Assembly (NCBI RefSeq): GCF_022760175.1
Contig: NZ_CP094326.1
Coordinates: forward strand, 434,001 to 498,000
Direction of reading: 5' to 3'
Length of the DNA: 64,000 bases
Source: Zhouia spongiae
GTDB taxonomy: Bacteria > Bacteroidota > Bacteroidia > Flavobacteriales > Flavobacteriaceae
The position numbers and the translations under genes are program-made. Each line of letters starts with the position of its first letter. Position 1 is the first letter of the stretch. This document shows positions 34,548 through 44,187 of this stretch, one piece after another. The notes beneath the pieces were generated by a model. That model searched no databases, had not been told where the DNA came from, and worked only from the letters and a program-made list of their open reading frames with translations.

Positions 34548-35222
34548 ATGGACTACGGTAAAGAATTTAAAAAATATGCAACCAGACACCACGGTGTTAA
34601 CAGCATGTATTACGATAAACTGGTAAGTGCCATCACTCCTGTTGGCATGACCCCATACATTATTGAAGAGCGTCAGCTGAATGTTGCACAAATGGATGTT
34701 TTTTCGAGATTAATGATGGATCGAATTATATTCATGGGAACAGGTATCGACGACCAGATCGCCAATATCATTCAGGCGCAATTGCTGTTTTTAGAAAGTG
34801 CCGACTCTTCTAAAGATATTCAAATATACATCAACTCTCCGGGCGGTAGTGTATATGCCGGATTGGGCATATACGACACCATGCAGTTTATAAAACCGGA
34901 TGTAGCTACCATTTGTACGGGTATTGCAGCTTCAATGGCCGCAGTATTGTTATGTGCAGGTCAAGAAGGTAAACGCTCTGCTCTTCCTCATTCGAGAGTG
35001 ATGATTCACCAACCATTAGGAGGCGCACAAGGACAGGCAAGTGATATTGAAATTACGGCCAGAGAAATTCTGAAACTGAAAGAAGAACTATACAATATCA
35101 TTGCCAAGCACTCAAACCAGAAATACGACAAGGTTTACCAGGACAGCGATCGTGATTACTGGATGAAGGCCAATGAAGCTAAAGAATACGGAATGATTGA
35201 TGAAGTGCTCACCAGAGGGTAA
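34548..35222 (+). CDS. clpP: ATP-dependent Clp protease proteolytic subunit
   Basis: Serine peptidase forming the 14-mer chamber that works with ClpX. Catalytic Ser in GIAASMAAVLLCAG, His in RVMIHQPLGG, and Asp in the DRDYWMKANEAKEYGMID region. INSPGGSVYAGLGIYDTM is the strand/helix next to the active site. 224 aa, a normal length with a short N-terminal propeptide. clpX follows 21 nt later. Confidence 0.97.
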   Translation: MDYGKEFKKYATRHHGVNSMYYDKLVSAITPVGMTPYIIEERQLNVAQMDVFSRLMMDRIIFMGTGIDDQIANIIQAQLLFLESADSSKDIQIYINSPGGSVYAGLGIYDTMQFIKPDVATICTGIAASMAAVLLCAGQEGKRSALPHSRVMIHQPLGGAQGQASDIEITAREILKLKEELYNIIAKHSNQKYDKVYQDSDRDYWMKANEAKEYGMIDEVLTRG

Positions 35223-35243
35223 TTCATTATAAATGTAAAAAAG

Positions 35244-36476
35244 ATGGCGAAAGAAGAATTAGAATGTTCCTTCTGCGGAAGGAAAAAACCTGAAACCAAT
35301 CTGCTGATTGCCGGTTTAGATGCACATATATGCGACAGATGTATCGAGCAGGCATACAGTATTGTAATGGAGGAGTCCAAACAAAGCAAGGCATCTGAAC
35401 TATCATCAGAATTGATCTTGAAAAAACCGATCGAGATCAAAGAATTTCTGGATCAGTTTGTCATCGGACAGGACGTTACCAAAAAAGTATTATCTGTTGC
35501 TGTATACAATCATTACAAAAGATTGTTGCAACCAGATTCCAAAGACGATATTGAAATACAAAAAAGCAATATCATCATGGTCGGACAAACAGGAACCGGT
35601 AAGACATTAATGGCCCGTACCATCGCTAAAATGCTCAACGTCCCCCTGGCTATTGTAGATGCGACAGTATTGACTGAAGCCGGTTATGTAGGTGAAGATG
35701 TAGAAAGTATACTTACTCGCTTGTTACAGGCCGCAGATTACAATCTTGAAAAAGCTGAACGCGGTATTGTTTTTATTGACGAGATCGATAAAATTGCCCG
35801 AAAAAGTGACAACCCTTCTATTACGAGGGATGTTTCGGGTGAAGGGGTTCAGCAGGCTTTGCTAAAACTCCTGGAAGGGACTACTGTTAATGTTCCGCCC
35901 AAAGGAGGCAGAAAGCATCCGGATCAAAAGTTCATAGAAGTAAACACAGAAAACATCCTGTTTATTGCCGGAGGTGCTTTTGATGGGATTGAACGTGTTA
36001 TTTCCAAGCGTTTAAACATGCAGGCTGTCGGATACAGCGCCTCAAAAAGCGAAGATGTTATCGACAATAAGAATCTCTTGCAGTACATCATCCCTAAGGA
36101 CCTGAAGGAATTCGGACTGATCCCGGAAATCATCGGGCGCCTTCCAGTATTGACCCATATGAACCCTTTGGAAAAAGATGTATTAAGAGCTATTCTTACA
36201 GAACCTAAAAATGCCATTATCAAGCAATACGCCAAGCTCTTTAAAATGGATGACATTGAATTCTCCATTAGCGATGATGCCCTGGCATATATTGTTGAAA
36301 AGGCAATGGAATACAAACTCGGAGCCCGGGGTCTGAGATCGCTTTGCGAAACCATACTTACCGATGCCATGTTCGAGTTACCGACTGCAAAGGAATCTTC
36401 ATTCCATGTAGACAAAAATTATGCTGAAGAAAAGCTTACCAAATCAACGATCAATAAATTGAAAGCTGTTTCTTAA
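35244..36476 (+). CDS. clpX: ATP-dependent Clp protease ATP-binding subunit ClpX
   Basis: AAA+ unfoldase. An N-terminal zinc-binding domain with four cysteines ([10 protein letters not shown]...HICDRC), Walker [12 protein letters not shown], Walker [13 protein letters not shown], and sensor 2 in [11 protein letters not shown] are present. 410 aa, normal. It forms an operon with clpP and ends at a terminator. Confidence 0.97.
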   Translation: MAKEELECSFCGRKKPETNLLIAGLDAHICDRCIEQAYSIVMEESKQSKASELSSELILKKPIEIKEFLDQFVIGQDVTKKVLSVAVYNHYKRLLQPDSKDDIEIQKSNIIMVGQTGTGKTLMARTIAKMLNVPLAIVDATVLTEAGYVGEDVESILTRLLQAADYNLEKAERGIVFIDEIDKIARKSDNPSITRDVSGEGVQQALLKLLEGTTVNVPPKGGRKHPDQKFIEVNTENILFIAGGAFDGIERVISKRLNMQAVGYSASKSEDVIDNKNLLQYIIPKDLKEFGLIPEIIGRLPVLTHMNPLEKDVLRAILTEPKNAIIKQYAKLFKMDDIEFSISDDALAYIVEKAMEYKLGARGLRSLCETILTDAMFELPTAKESSFHVDKNYAEEKLTKSTINKLKAVS

Positions 36477-36496
36477 AAGCAATTATTATAAAATTT

Positions 36497-36530
36497 AAAA
36501 GGGTCATAATTACAGATTGTGACCCTTTTT
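36497..36530 (+). terminator. Terminator after clpX
   Basis: AAAAGGGTCATAAT-TACAG-ATTGTGACCCTTTTT, a 10-bp core stem with a T tail. Confidence 0.85.
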
Positions 36531-36641
36531 CTATATGATTGACTCCCCTCCGCTAATCAAATTTAACACCGTCTCCCTAGGTTAAACAAAGCTGAAATAG
36601 AAAAAATGTTTATCTTGTTGCCAGCTAACTAAATTATAAGT

Positions 36642-37220
36642 TTGAATACAAACAGGGTAAATAATTCTTTTTTTATCAATAAATTAAAGAAGGGAGAGGA
36701 CACTGCCTATGAAGCACTGTACCATCTCTACTTTGAAAAGCTTCATCATGTTGCCATAAACTATATTGAGAATCACCAGGATGCCAAAGAAATCGTCCAG
36801 AATATTTTTTATAAAATATGGCAAAAAAGAGCAAACCTGGCTGTAGACCTCAATCTTAACGCCTATTTGTTCAAAATGGTTAAAAATGACTGTTTAGATT
36901 ATCTCAAACACATTAAAGTGCGATCTAAATATCGAAACCATATTGAAAGGGAGCGGGCTATCATTAACCAACGGGGCCTACAAGACAATCCCGTTACCCA
37001 ACTCATCGAACAAGAGCTTTTTGTAAGAGTCAATCAATTAATAGATGAACTACCTCCTTCCTGTAAAGAAATTTTCATTAAAAGCAGGTTTGAAGGGAAA
37101 AAACATAAGGAAATCGCCCGGGAACTCAACATATCTCATAAAACAGTTGAAAATCAAATATCCAAGGCATTGAAACACCTTCGAAGTGAACTTCAGGAAT
37201 ACCTCACCTTATTCCTTTAA
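36642..37220 (+). CDS. ECF RNA polymerase sigma factor (FecI/Bacteroidota type)
   Basis: 192 aa with region 2 (AYEALYHLYFEKLHHVAINYI, then AKEIVQNIFYKIWQKR) and region 4 (LPPSCKEIFIKSRFEGKKHKEIARELNISHKTVENQISKAL). Members of this group are released by a FecR-like anti-sigma when a TonB-dependent receptor binds its ligand. The start is TTG 36642: in-frame TAA is close upstream and no in-frame ATG occurs near. FecR-like, SusC-like and SusD-like genes follow, so it should control that locus. Confidence 0.93.
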   Translation: MNTNRVNNSFFINKLKKGEDTAYEALYHLYFEKLHHVAINYIENHQDAKEIVQNIFYKIWQKRANLAVDLNLNAYLFKMVKNDCLDYLKHIKVRSKYRNHIERERAIINQRGLQDNPVTQLIEQELFVRVNQLIDELPPSCKEIFIKSRFEGKKHKEIARELNISHKTVENQISKALKHLRSELQEYLTLFL

Positions 37221-37288
37221 ACCAATATTTTTCACTTTTTTTCAAATTTAACATAGGGGTTACCTCCATGTAAATCGTTCTTATATAT

Positions 37289-38251
37289 ATGAAGGAAAAA
37301 GATTTACTAAATTTTATCGAGCAAAAAGGGGATGCAACATTACATCAGCAAGTTATATCCTGGATTAATGAATCTCCGGAAAACGAGGCCCGGTTTCATA
37401 AAATAAAGGCCCGGTACGTAGCGCGTTTTGAATCAAACAGAAATATAAATGCCCAAAAAGAATTCATACGCTTTAAATCTAAAACAAAAAGAAAGACGAA
37501 ACTTTACTACGGAGTTGCCGCTTCATTCATAATCGGGTTTCTTATCCTGACATCTATCTTCCTGAACAATCACTTTCTGAATACTGACATCCCGATTGAA
37601 CACACTGCGCTGTCTAAAGAACAGAAAGAGTTTATATTAGACGACGGCACAAAAATTTACCTCAACTCAGGTAGTACTTTAATAATCGACCCCCTATACA
37701 ATACAGAAAACAGGTCGGTAAAACTAAAAGGAGAAGCATTCTTTGATGTTGTAAAAAATCCTGACATACCTTTTATCGTTAACACAGAAAACGACATTAA
37801 GATAAAAGTACTGGGAACCTCTTTCAACGTAAAATCATACATCAACGACAATACCACAGAGACAACACTTGTAACCGGAAAGGTTGAAATTTACGAAGAG
37901 AACAACAACAGTCCGCTAACTACACTTGTCCCCAAACAACAAGCTGTTTTTAATAAAAAGGAAAAGACCATAAATGTAAAAGAGGTAGAAACGTCTCAGG
38001 TTACCTCCTGGAAGCAAGGCTTGCTGGTATTTGACAATTCACCTATGTCTGACGTAATCAAGAGCATAGAACGATGGTATGGCGTAAAAATCAGTATTGA
38101 AGACAACAGCATAAACGACTATTCATTCTCCGGAAAATTTAAGAGACTCGATAAAATAGAAGAAGTATTAGAAATGCTAAAAACCGCTTCCTCTATTAAT
38201 TATAACTATGAGAAAAAAAGCAATGCAATAACACTAAAGAAAAACAATTAG
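37289..38251 (+). CDS. FecR-type anti-sigma factor
   Basis: 320 aa inner-membrane protein: a cytoplasmic N-terminal segment (about 1-72), one membrane helix (about 73-93), and a periplasmic FecR domain (FILDDGTKIYLNSGSTLIIDP, VKLKGEAFFDVVKNPDIPFIV, VLGTSFNVKSY). The C-terminal DUF4974 domain (FDNSPMSDVIKSIERWYGVKI) resembles an STN fold and is expected to contact the STN domain of the SusC-like receptor encoded next. Lies 68 nt after the sigma gene. Confident by motif and context. Confidence 0.95.
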   Translation: MKEKDLLNFIEQKGDATLHQQVISWINESPENEARFHKIKARYVARFESNRNINAQKEFIRFKSKTKRKTKLYYGVAASFIIGFLILTSIFLNNHFLNTDIPIEHTALSKEQKEFILDDGTKIYLNSGSTLIIDPLYNTENRSVKLKGEAFFDVVKNPDIPFIVNTENDIKIKVLGTSFNVKSYINDNTTETTLVTGKVEIYEENNNSPLTTLVPKQQAVFNKKEKTINVKEVETSQVTSWKQGLLVFDNSPMSDVIKSIERWYGVKISIEDNSINDYSFSGKFKRLDKIEEVLEMLKTASSINYNYEKKSNAITLKKNN

Positions 38252-38258
38252 CAAATCA

Positions 38259-38288
38259 TAAAGGAGAGTGCTGGCACACTCCCCTTTT
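38259..38288 (+). terminator. Hairpin between fecR-like and susC-like genes
   Basis: AAAGGAGAGTG-CTGGCA-CACTCCCCTTTT forms an 11-bp stem with one mismatch and a short T tail. It may partly terminate the regulatory genes so that the sigma-dependent promoter downstream sets susCD expression. Confidence 0.6.
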
Positions 38289-38341
38289 CAAATGATTCTA
38301 ATTGTCAAACAAGGTTTAACAATCTAAAACTGTTTAAAGTT

Positions 38342-41300
38342 ATGAAAAAAAAGCAAAAAGCTGCATGGCGTGCTATACGCTCGACTTGTTTATGCAGCAA
38401 ACTCACCCGTATCATGAAGATTTACTCGTTGATTTTGTGTCTCACAATTGTAAAAATATCAGCCTCCAGTGCCACTGGTTATGGCCAAACGGTAGATTTA
38501 AATTACAGCAATACTTCTTTAAAAGAAATACTGTCGTCTATTGAAAAGCAAACAGAATATGTCTTTTTTTACAACAATAAAATGGTAAATGAGGACCTGA
38601 AAATCGACGCTGCAATAAAAAGTTCCGACATCAATACAGTATTGAAATCTGTATTAGAAAAAACAACCCTTCAGTACAGGATCCTGGATCATAACATTGT
38701 TCTCTACAAGGATAACTATTCAAAAAGGATGATTCGGGGACTTGAAAAAAGCCTTCTTTCAGAGCTTAACACTACCGTATTACAAGATAAAATAACAATT
38801 AACGGCACGGTTTACGATGAATCTGGGATACCCTTGCCGGGAGTTAACATCCTGATTCAAGGTACCTCGACAGGCACTCAGACCGATTTTGATGGTAAAT
38901 ACAAGCTGTCTGCTCCTGAAGGAAGCGTCATCGTCTTTACCTACATCGGTTTAAAAACTGAAACAGTAACTGTAAACAGGGCAAAAACAACTTATAATGT
39001 AACGCTAAAGCCAGAAGCCAACCAACTTAGTGAAGTTATCGTGGTGGCCTATGACAAACAAAGCAAATCTTCATATACCGGCGCCGCTGTGGATGTAGAT
39101 ATAGAGAAGATACAGGAAACTCCACTGGCATCATTCCAGGAAAGCCTGCAAGGGAATGTTGCGGGAGTCCAGATGTCGACTCAAAGCGGTCAGCCCGGAG
39201 CAGCTCCCAATATCAGGATCAGAGGTATCGGTTCTATTAATGCCGGATCGGATCCGTTATATGTAGTAGACGGAATTCCGGTAGTTTCAGGGAACATCGC
39301 TGAAATAGCCACAAGTTCGAATACCATAGCAGGGATCAATCCGAAAGATATTGCCTCGGTAACCGTATTAAAGGATGCCTCCGCTACTTCAATCTACGGT
39401 TCGAGAGGAGCCAATGGTGTTATCCTGATCACTACCAAAAAAGGACGTACAGGAAAAACAAAATTTGATTTCAGCACTCAATATGGTGTAAGCAGTATGA
39501 TTATGCCCGACAGGCTTCGTCCGCTTAACTCAAAACAACATTTAGAATTACTTTTAGAAGCCCGTGTAAATAATGGCGATACTCCACAAGAAGCTGAAGA
39601 TTACATTTATAGCAGAGTAGACCGGAACGTAGATACTGACTGGGTGGATGTTATTACCAGAAACGGACAGTACCATCAATACAATCTAAGTGCCAGTGGT
39701 GGTAGCGAAAAAACAAATTTCTACGCTTCAATGGGGTTGTTTGAGCAACAGGGTACTATTATAGGAATTGACTACAAAAAACTCAATGCAAAGGTGAACG
39801 TTTCGCATCAGGCTACTGATAAACTTCATATCGAGTTCGGAGTCGCTGCGAGTAATCAGAAGTTAGATACAAATGACGATGCAGGGAATGCCTCGAATCC
39901 GGTAAGGGCCCTTTACAGAGTTGTTCCGTGGGAACCTGTTTATAATGAAGACGGAAGTTACAACACCGATATATTACTTACCTATAACCCGGTAGGGATT
40001 GTCAATGAAAACATAAGAGAAACAAAACTCTATGGAATTTTAGGAAACCTTGGCCTTACTTATAAATTTAATGACAACCTCAGCTTCGAGACAAAAGGGA
40101 ATATCGACTTCAACCTCGCTGACGAATTCAGATACGATAACCCTTATTTCGGTTTGGGCAGAAACGACGGAGGACGAGGAAGAGCTTTTGACAATAAGGT
40201 CATCAACTATAACATCACAAACCTGTTAAAGTATAAGTGGCATATTAATAACGATCATAACCTGAACTTTATCTTCGGACAAGAAGCTCAAAAAATAACC
40301 AGAAGCTCCGTTTTTGCATATGCAAGTAACTACGGGGCACCGGGACTTACAACCCTGGAGAATGCCTCCGTATACCGTGAAGCTTCGAGCAGTAAAACAG
40401 CATCTTCCATAGCTTCTTATTTTATCAATACCAATTATACGTTGAAAAACAAGTATATCTTTAATATCACAGCCCGTAGAGACGGCTCTTCGAGATTTGG
40501 ATCTGATGTAAGATATGCTAATTTCGGATCTGTTGGATTCGCCTGGAATATCAGCTCTGAAAGTTTCCTGGAAGACTCCGGATTTATCAAGAGACTTAAA
40601 TTAAGAACGAGTTATGGTATTAACGGAAATCAGGAGATTGGTGATTTTGCCTCCAGAGGCTTGTATGAAACCGGGGAAGACTATGATGGAGAGCCCGGAT
40701 ATGCGTATAGTCAACAATCGAATCCGCAACTAACCTGGGAAAAGAATAAACCTTTTAACGCGGGGGTGGACTTTAATTTATTTGACCGGATTAATGGTAC
40801 TGTTGAATATTACACCCGAACGACTACTGATTTATTATTCAGGGTCCCTATATCTGCCACCAACGGAATTACCAACTATCTCGCTAATATCGGAGAAATG
40901 AAAAATTCAGGCTGGGAGGTAGCTTTAAACTCGGTAAACATCGATAGTGAAGGTGGGTTTCTATGGTCGACTAATCTGAACTTTACTTCGAACATAAATG
41001 AAATTACAAAACTTCAGGATGATGAACCTATAGTAGACGATCAATACATACGGGAAGTTGGAGACGATTTTTACACTTTTTACATGCCGGGCTATGCTGG
41101 TGTTGATCCTGATAACGGAGATGCGTTATGGTATACAGACGAAACAAAAACCACCACCACCAACGACTATAGTGAAGCACAACCATTTAAACAAGGAAGT
41201 GCCCTTCCTAAGTTTTATGCGGGTCTGACAAATAGTTTTGCATATAAAAATTTCGACTTCTCCTTTATGTTCTACCTGAACTATGGCAATAAAGTATACG

Positions 41301-41716
41301 ACTACTGGGGCCGGTACACAAACAGCGATGGTAGCGCCGGACTTAACGACAGAGGGAATATGACACAAAATATCTACAACAACAGGTGGCAGCAACCCGG
41401 AGATATCACAGATGTTCCTAAAGTAGTTTGGGGCAACAGACAGTCGGGGAGATCCAACCAACATTCAACAAGGTTTTTATATGACGGAACTTATTTACGT
41501 CTACGCGACATTTCTCTCGGATACACCTTGCCTGAAGAAATCTCTAAAACGCTAAAGATCAACAATCTTAGATTTTATATTAAAGGAACCAATATGTTAA
41601 CGTGGGTTAAAGACGATACTATTGAAGTAGATCCTGAAGTTGGCATTAACGGACAATCCGATTTAAGAATCCCGATATCCAAGCAGTTCTTATTCGGTGT
41701 TGATTTTTCATTCTAA
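38342..41716 (+). CDS. SusC/RagA-type TonB-dependent receptor with N-terminal STN signalling domain
   Basis: 1124 aa outer-membrane receptor. Signal region to about residue 48, STN domain (about 50-115: LKEILSSIEKQTEYVFFYNNK), carboxypeptidase-regulatory-like domain (about 150-222: INGTVYDESGIPLPGVNI), TonB-box-like LSEVIVVAY, plug with GIGSINAGSDPLYVVDGIPV and ATSIYGSRGANGVILITTKKG, then a 22-strand barrel ending FGVDFSF. The STN domain marks it as a FecA-like signalling receptor for the neighbouring FecR and sigma factor. Ligand unknown; the downstream dipeptide epimerase suggests peptides rather than glycans. Confidence 0.96.
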   Translation: MKKKQKAAWRAIRSTCLCSKLTRIMKIYSLILCLTIVKISASSATGYGQTVDLNYSNTSLKEILSSIEKQTEYVFFYNNKMVNEDLKIDAAIKSSDINTVLKSVLEKTTLQYRILDHNIVLYKDNYSKRMIRGLEKSLLSELNTTVLQDKITINGTVYDESGIPLPGVNILIQGTSTGTQTDFDGKYKLSAPEGSVIVFTYIGLKTETVTVNRAKTTYNVTLKPEANQLSEVIVVAYDKQSKSSYTGAAVDVDIEKIQETPLASFQESLQGNVAGVQMSTQSGQPGAAPNIRIRGIGSINAGSDPLYVVDGIPVVSGNIAEIATSSNTIAGINPKDIASVTVLKDASATSIYGSRGANGVILITTKKGRTGKTKFDFSTQYGVSSMIMPDRLRPLNSKQHLELLLEARVNNGDTPQEAEDYIYSRVDRNVDTDWVDVITRNGQYHQYNLSASGGSEKTNFYASMGLFEQQGTIIGIDYKKLNAKVNVSHQATDKLHIEFGVAASNQKLDTNDDAGNASNPVRALYRVVPWEPVYNEDGSYNTDILLTYNPVGIVNENIRETKLYGILGNLGLTYKFNDNLSFETKGNIDFNLADEFRYDNPYFGLGRNDGGRGRAFDNKVINYNITNLLKYKWHINNDHNLNFIFGQEAQKITRSSVFAYASNYGAPGLTTLENASVYREASSSKTASSIASYFINTNYTLKNKYIFNITARRDGSSRFGSDVRYANFGSVGFAWNISSESFLEDSGFIKRLKLRTSYGINGNQEIGDFASRGLYETGEDYDGEPGYAYSQQSNPQLTWEKNKPFNAGVDFNLFDRINGTVEYYTRTTTDLLFRVPISATNGITNYLANIGEMKNSGWEVALNSVNIDSEGGFLWSTNLNFTSNINEITKLQDDEPIVDDQYIREVGDDFYTFYMPGYAGVDPDNGDALWYTDETKTTTTNDYSEAQPFKQGSALPKFYAGLTNSFAYKNFDFSFMFYLNYGNKVYDYWGRYTNSDGSAGLNDRGNMTQNIYNNRWQQPGDITDVPKVVWGNRQSGRSNQHSTRFLYDGTYLRLRDISLGYTLPEEISKTLKINNLRFYIKGTNMLTWVKDDTIEVDPEVGINGQSDLRIPISKQFLFGVDFSF

Positions 41717-41728
41717 AAAAGTAATATC

Positions 41729-43144
41729 ATGAGTAAATACATAAAAATAATATTGATAGCTACTGTTGTTTTTTCCATATCAACATCATGTAGCAGCGAT
41801 TTCCTCGAAATCGACCCTGAACAAAACGTCGCTGCTGAAAATGCAGTTACTGATATAAACACCCTTCAAACGGCAATCAACGGTGTATACAGTAAGCTGC
41901 AAAGTGCTGATTATTACGGAAGAACCATGTATGTAATTCCGGAACTCATGGCCGACAATCTTTTCCTGAGTTCAAGAAATACCGGAAGATATATTGATTA
42001 CGACAGTTTTATTGTTAGTGAAGAAGATACTTTTGCCGACAATACCTGGAACATTTTATATGAAGTTATAGTGAACGCTAACAGGGCTATTGCAGGTGGT
42101 GAAAAACTTGAGGCCATTTCAACAGGTCAGCAGGAACAGATTGACCAATTGGTAGGAGAAGGTTATGCTTTACGGGCACTTGCTTATTTCGACCTGATTC
42201 GCCTTTTTGCCCAGCCTTATAACTTTACTCCGGACGCATCGCATACAGGCGTTCCGATTGTGAATACCGTTAACGAAGATGAAGTTTCTCCCGCAAGAAA
42301 CACGGTTCAGGAAGTATACAGTCAAATTAATCTGGATTTAAATTCGGCCATTAACAAAATGAAGATCACCAAAAAAGACGGAAGATTTTCTAAAAATGCG
42401 GCCAAAGCTCTTGCCGCAAGAGCTTTCCTTTATCAGGAAGATTTTGTAAATGCAATTAAATACAGTACTGAAGTTATTGACAGTGGCGACTTTTCTCTCG
42501 TTACTAATGACGCATACAATTCGATTTGGGAAGACAAGTTTAACCCGGAATCTATCTTTGAAATCGTAAATACCATTGCAGACAACGAAGGCTCCAACAG
42601 CCTGGGTCATTATTTTGATCCTGACGGATATGCCGATGCACTTGTTACAGATGATTTGTTTAATCTTTACGCTCCGGGAGACAAAAGGCTTTCTGTAATT
42701 GTGGAAGGCGCTAAATCCGGAGCTGAAGAATCGGCTTTATTTGTTGGTAAATTCCCTAAAGGCACATCGCATGACGACAATATCAGAATTTTAAGGCTGG
42801 CTGAATTATATCTAATCAGAGCGGAAGCCTATGCCAAAACCAACAAAATTGCCGAAGCGCAAACAGACATTAATACCATCTCTTCAAGAGGCGACATAAA
42901 CTCAGCACCTATATCCGATACAGGAGAAGCCTTAACAGACCGGATCTTACTGGAAAGAAGAAAAGAGTTAGCATTTGAGGGGCATCGGTTATTTGACTTG
43001 AACAGGAATAAAAAGGATGTGAGAATTATTCAGAGTGAGAATATCATAAACGCATCTTATCCTAATGATAAATTCATTTTGCCCATTCCGCTAAATGAAT
43101 TAAACGCCAACCCGAACATTGAACCGCAAAACCCCGGCTACTAA
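41729..43144 (+). CDS. SusD/RagB-type substrate-binding lipoprotein
   Basis: 471 aa surface lipoprotein that caps the SusC barrel. Lipobox ISTSCSS, then the TPR-rich core (LVGEGYALRALAYFDLIRLFAQPY) and the C-terminal family signature LLERRKELAFEGHRLFDLNR with ILPIPLNELNANPNIEPQNPGY. It starts 12 nt after susC and its stop shares a base with the epimerase start, so the uptake pair and the enzyme are translated together. Confidence 0.95.
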   Translation: MSKYIKIILIATVVFSISTSCSSDFLEIDPEQNVAAENAVTDINTLQTAINGVYSKLQSADYYGRTMYVIPELMADNLFLSSRNTGRYIDYDSFIVSEEDTFADNTWNILYEVIVNANRAIAGGEKLEAISTGQQEQIDQLVGEGYALRALAYFDLIRLFAQPYNFTPDASHTGVPIVNTVNEDEVSPARNTVQEVYSQINLDLNSAINKMKITKKDGRFSKNAAKALAARAFLYQEDFVNAIKYSTEVIDSGDFSLVTNDAYNSIWEDKFNPESIFEIVNTIADNEGSNSLGHYFDPDGYADALVTDDLFNLYAPGDKRLSVIVEGAKSGAEESALFVGKFPKGTSHDDNIRILRLAELYLIRAEAYAKTNKIAEAQTDINTISSRGDINSAPISDTGEALTDRILLERRKELAFEGHRLFDLNRNKKDVRIIQSENIINASYPNDKFILPIPLNELNANPNIEPQNPGY

Positions 43145-44187
43145 TGATACAATTATCATTTAAACCTTATATTTTATACAAAAAACATGTTTTCAGAATT
43201 GCAGGTGGTGCTCGTACGAGTACCCCGGCAGTTTTGGTTCGTTTTAAGTACGGAAATCTCAGAGGTTACGGGGAAGCTTCCATGCCTCCGATGTATGGAG
43301 AAAGTATAAAGACGGCCACCGCTTTTTTAAATCAGGTTGATTTGTCATCGTTTAAAGACCCCCTGAATGCTGAAGAAATTTTAGATTATATAGACAAAAT
43401 ATCTCCGGGCAATCCCGCCATCAAGGCAGCCCTGGACATTGCACTCCACGATCTTATTGGTAAGATATTAAACATCCCTACCCATGCTTATTTTGGTTTA
43501 TCGAATAAAGAACTTACTACAAGTAAAACCATAGGAATAGATACCCCTGAGAATATTACCAAGCGTATTAATGAAGCTGAGAAATTCAAGGTTCTTAAAA
43601 TAAAGCTGGGGGGAGGTAATGATGAAGCTATTATAAGTACGGTCAGAAAAGCTACTGACAAACCTTTATACATAGATGCAAATCAGGGATGGAAAGACAG
43701 GTCGGCGGCTCTTGATAAGATTGAATGGTTAAAAGAACAAAATGTAGTCTTTATAGAGCAACCCTTACCCAGGAAAGCTTTCGATGACATGCAATGGCTT
43801 GCGACACATTCACCGCTACCTATAGTTGGCGACGAAGGTATTCAGCGTCATTCTGATTTGCAGTCTGCAAGCAATTATTATCACGCTATCAATATAAAAC
43901 TCATGAAATCTACAGGTCTCCGGGAAGCATACAAGATGGCTACAACTGCTAAAATGATGGGATTAAAAGTCATGTTAGGTTGCATGTCGGAAACCTCATG
44001 TGCCATTGCTGCTGCATGTCAATTGGGAGCCCTGGCCGACTGGATAGATCTCGATGGAAATCTTGGCATCAAGAACGATCCTTACAAGGCTCATGCCGTT
44101 AAAAACGGGATTATTTACACCAATAATCTACCCGGAATTGGACTACACCCCCCAAAATGGAAAAAAATCCGATCACATGAAGAATAG
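43144..44187 (+). CDS. Dipeptide epimerase (L-Ala-D/L-Glu epimerase family)
   Basis: Enolase-superfamily enzyme, 347 aa. Lys acid/base pair in VLKIKLGG (KxK) and in IKLMKSTG; metal ligands in YIDANQGW, VFIEQPL and VGDEGIQ. The DLDGNLG segment near the C-terminus is typical of Ala-Glu epimerases, which convert L-Ala-D-Glu from murein to L-Ala-L-Glu so that peptidases can use it. Other dipeptide specificities exist in this family, so the substrate is tentative. It overlaps susD by 1 nt and the serine hydrolase by 11 nt, tight coupling that points to a peptide-catabolic locus. Confidence 0.88.
   Translation: MIQLSFKPYILYKKHVFRIAGGARTSTPAVLVRFKYGNLRGYGEASMPPMYGESIKTATAFLNQVDLSSFKDPLNAEEILDYIDKISPGNPAIKAALDIALHDLIGKILNIPTHAYFGLSNKELTTSKTIGIDTPENITKRINEAEKFKVLKIKLGGGNDEAIISTVRKATDKPLYIDANQGWKDRSAALDKIEWLKEQNVVFIEQPLPRKAFDDMQWLATHSPLPIVGDEGIQRHSDLQSASNYYHAINIKLMKSTGLREAYKMATTAKMMGLKVMLGCMSETSCAIAAACQLGALADWIDLDGNLGIKNDPYKAHAVKNGIIYTNNLPGIGLHPPKWKKIRSHEE

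Noticed and set aside
35924-36415. 163-codon minus-strand ORF
   Set aside because: Antisense to clpX coding sequence; no independent support.
36615-36644. TTG-N19-TAAGTTTG promoter match over the sigma-factor start
   Set aside because: Transcription from it would begin after the TTG start codon at 36642, and no later start codon is available, so it is probably chance.
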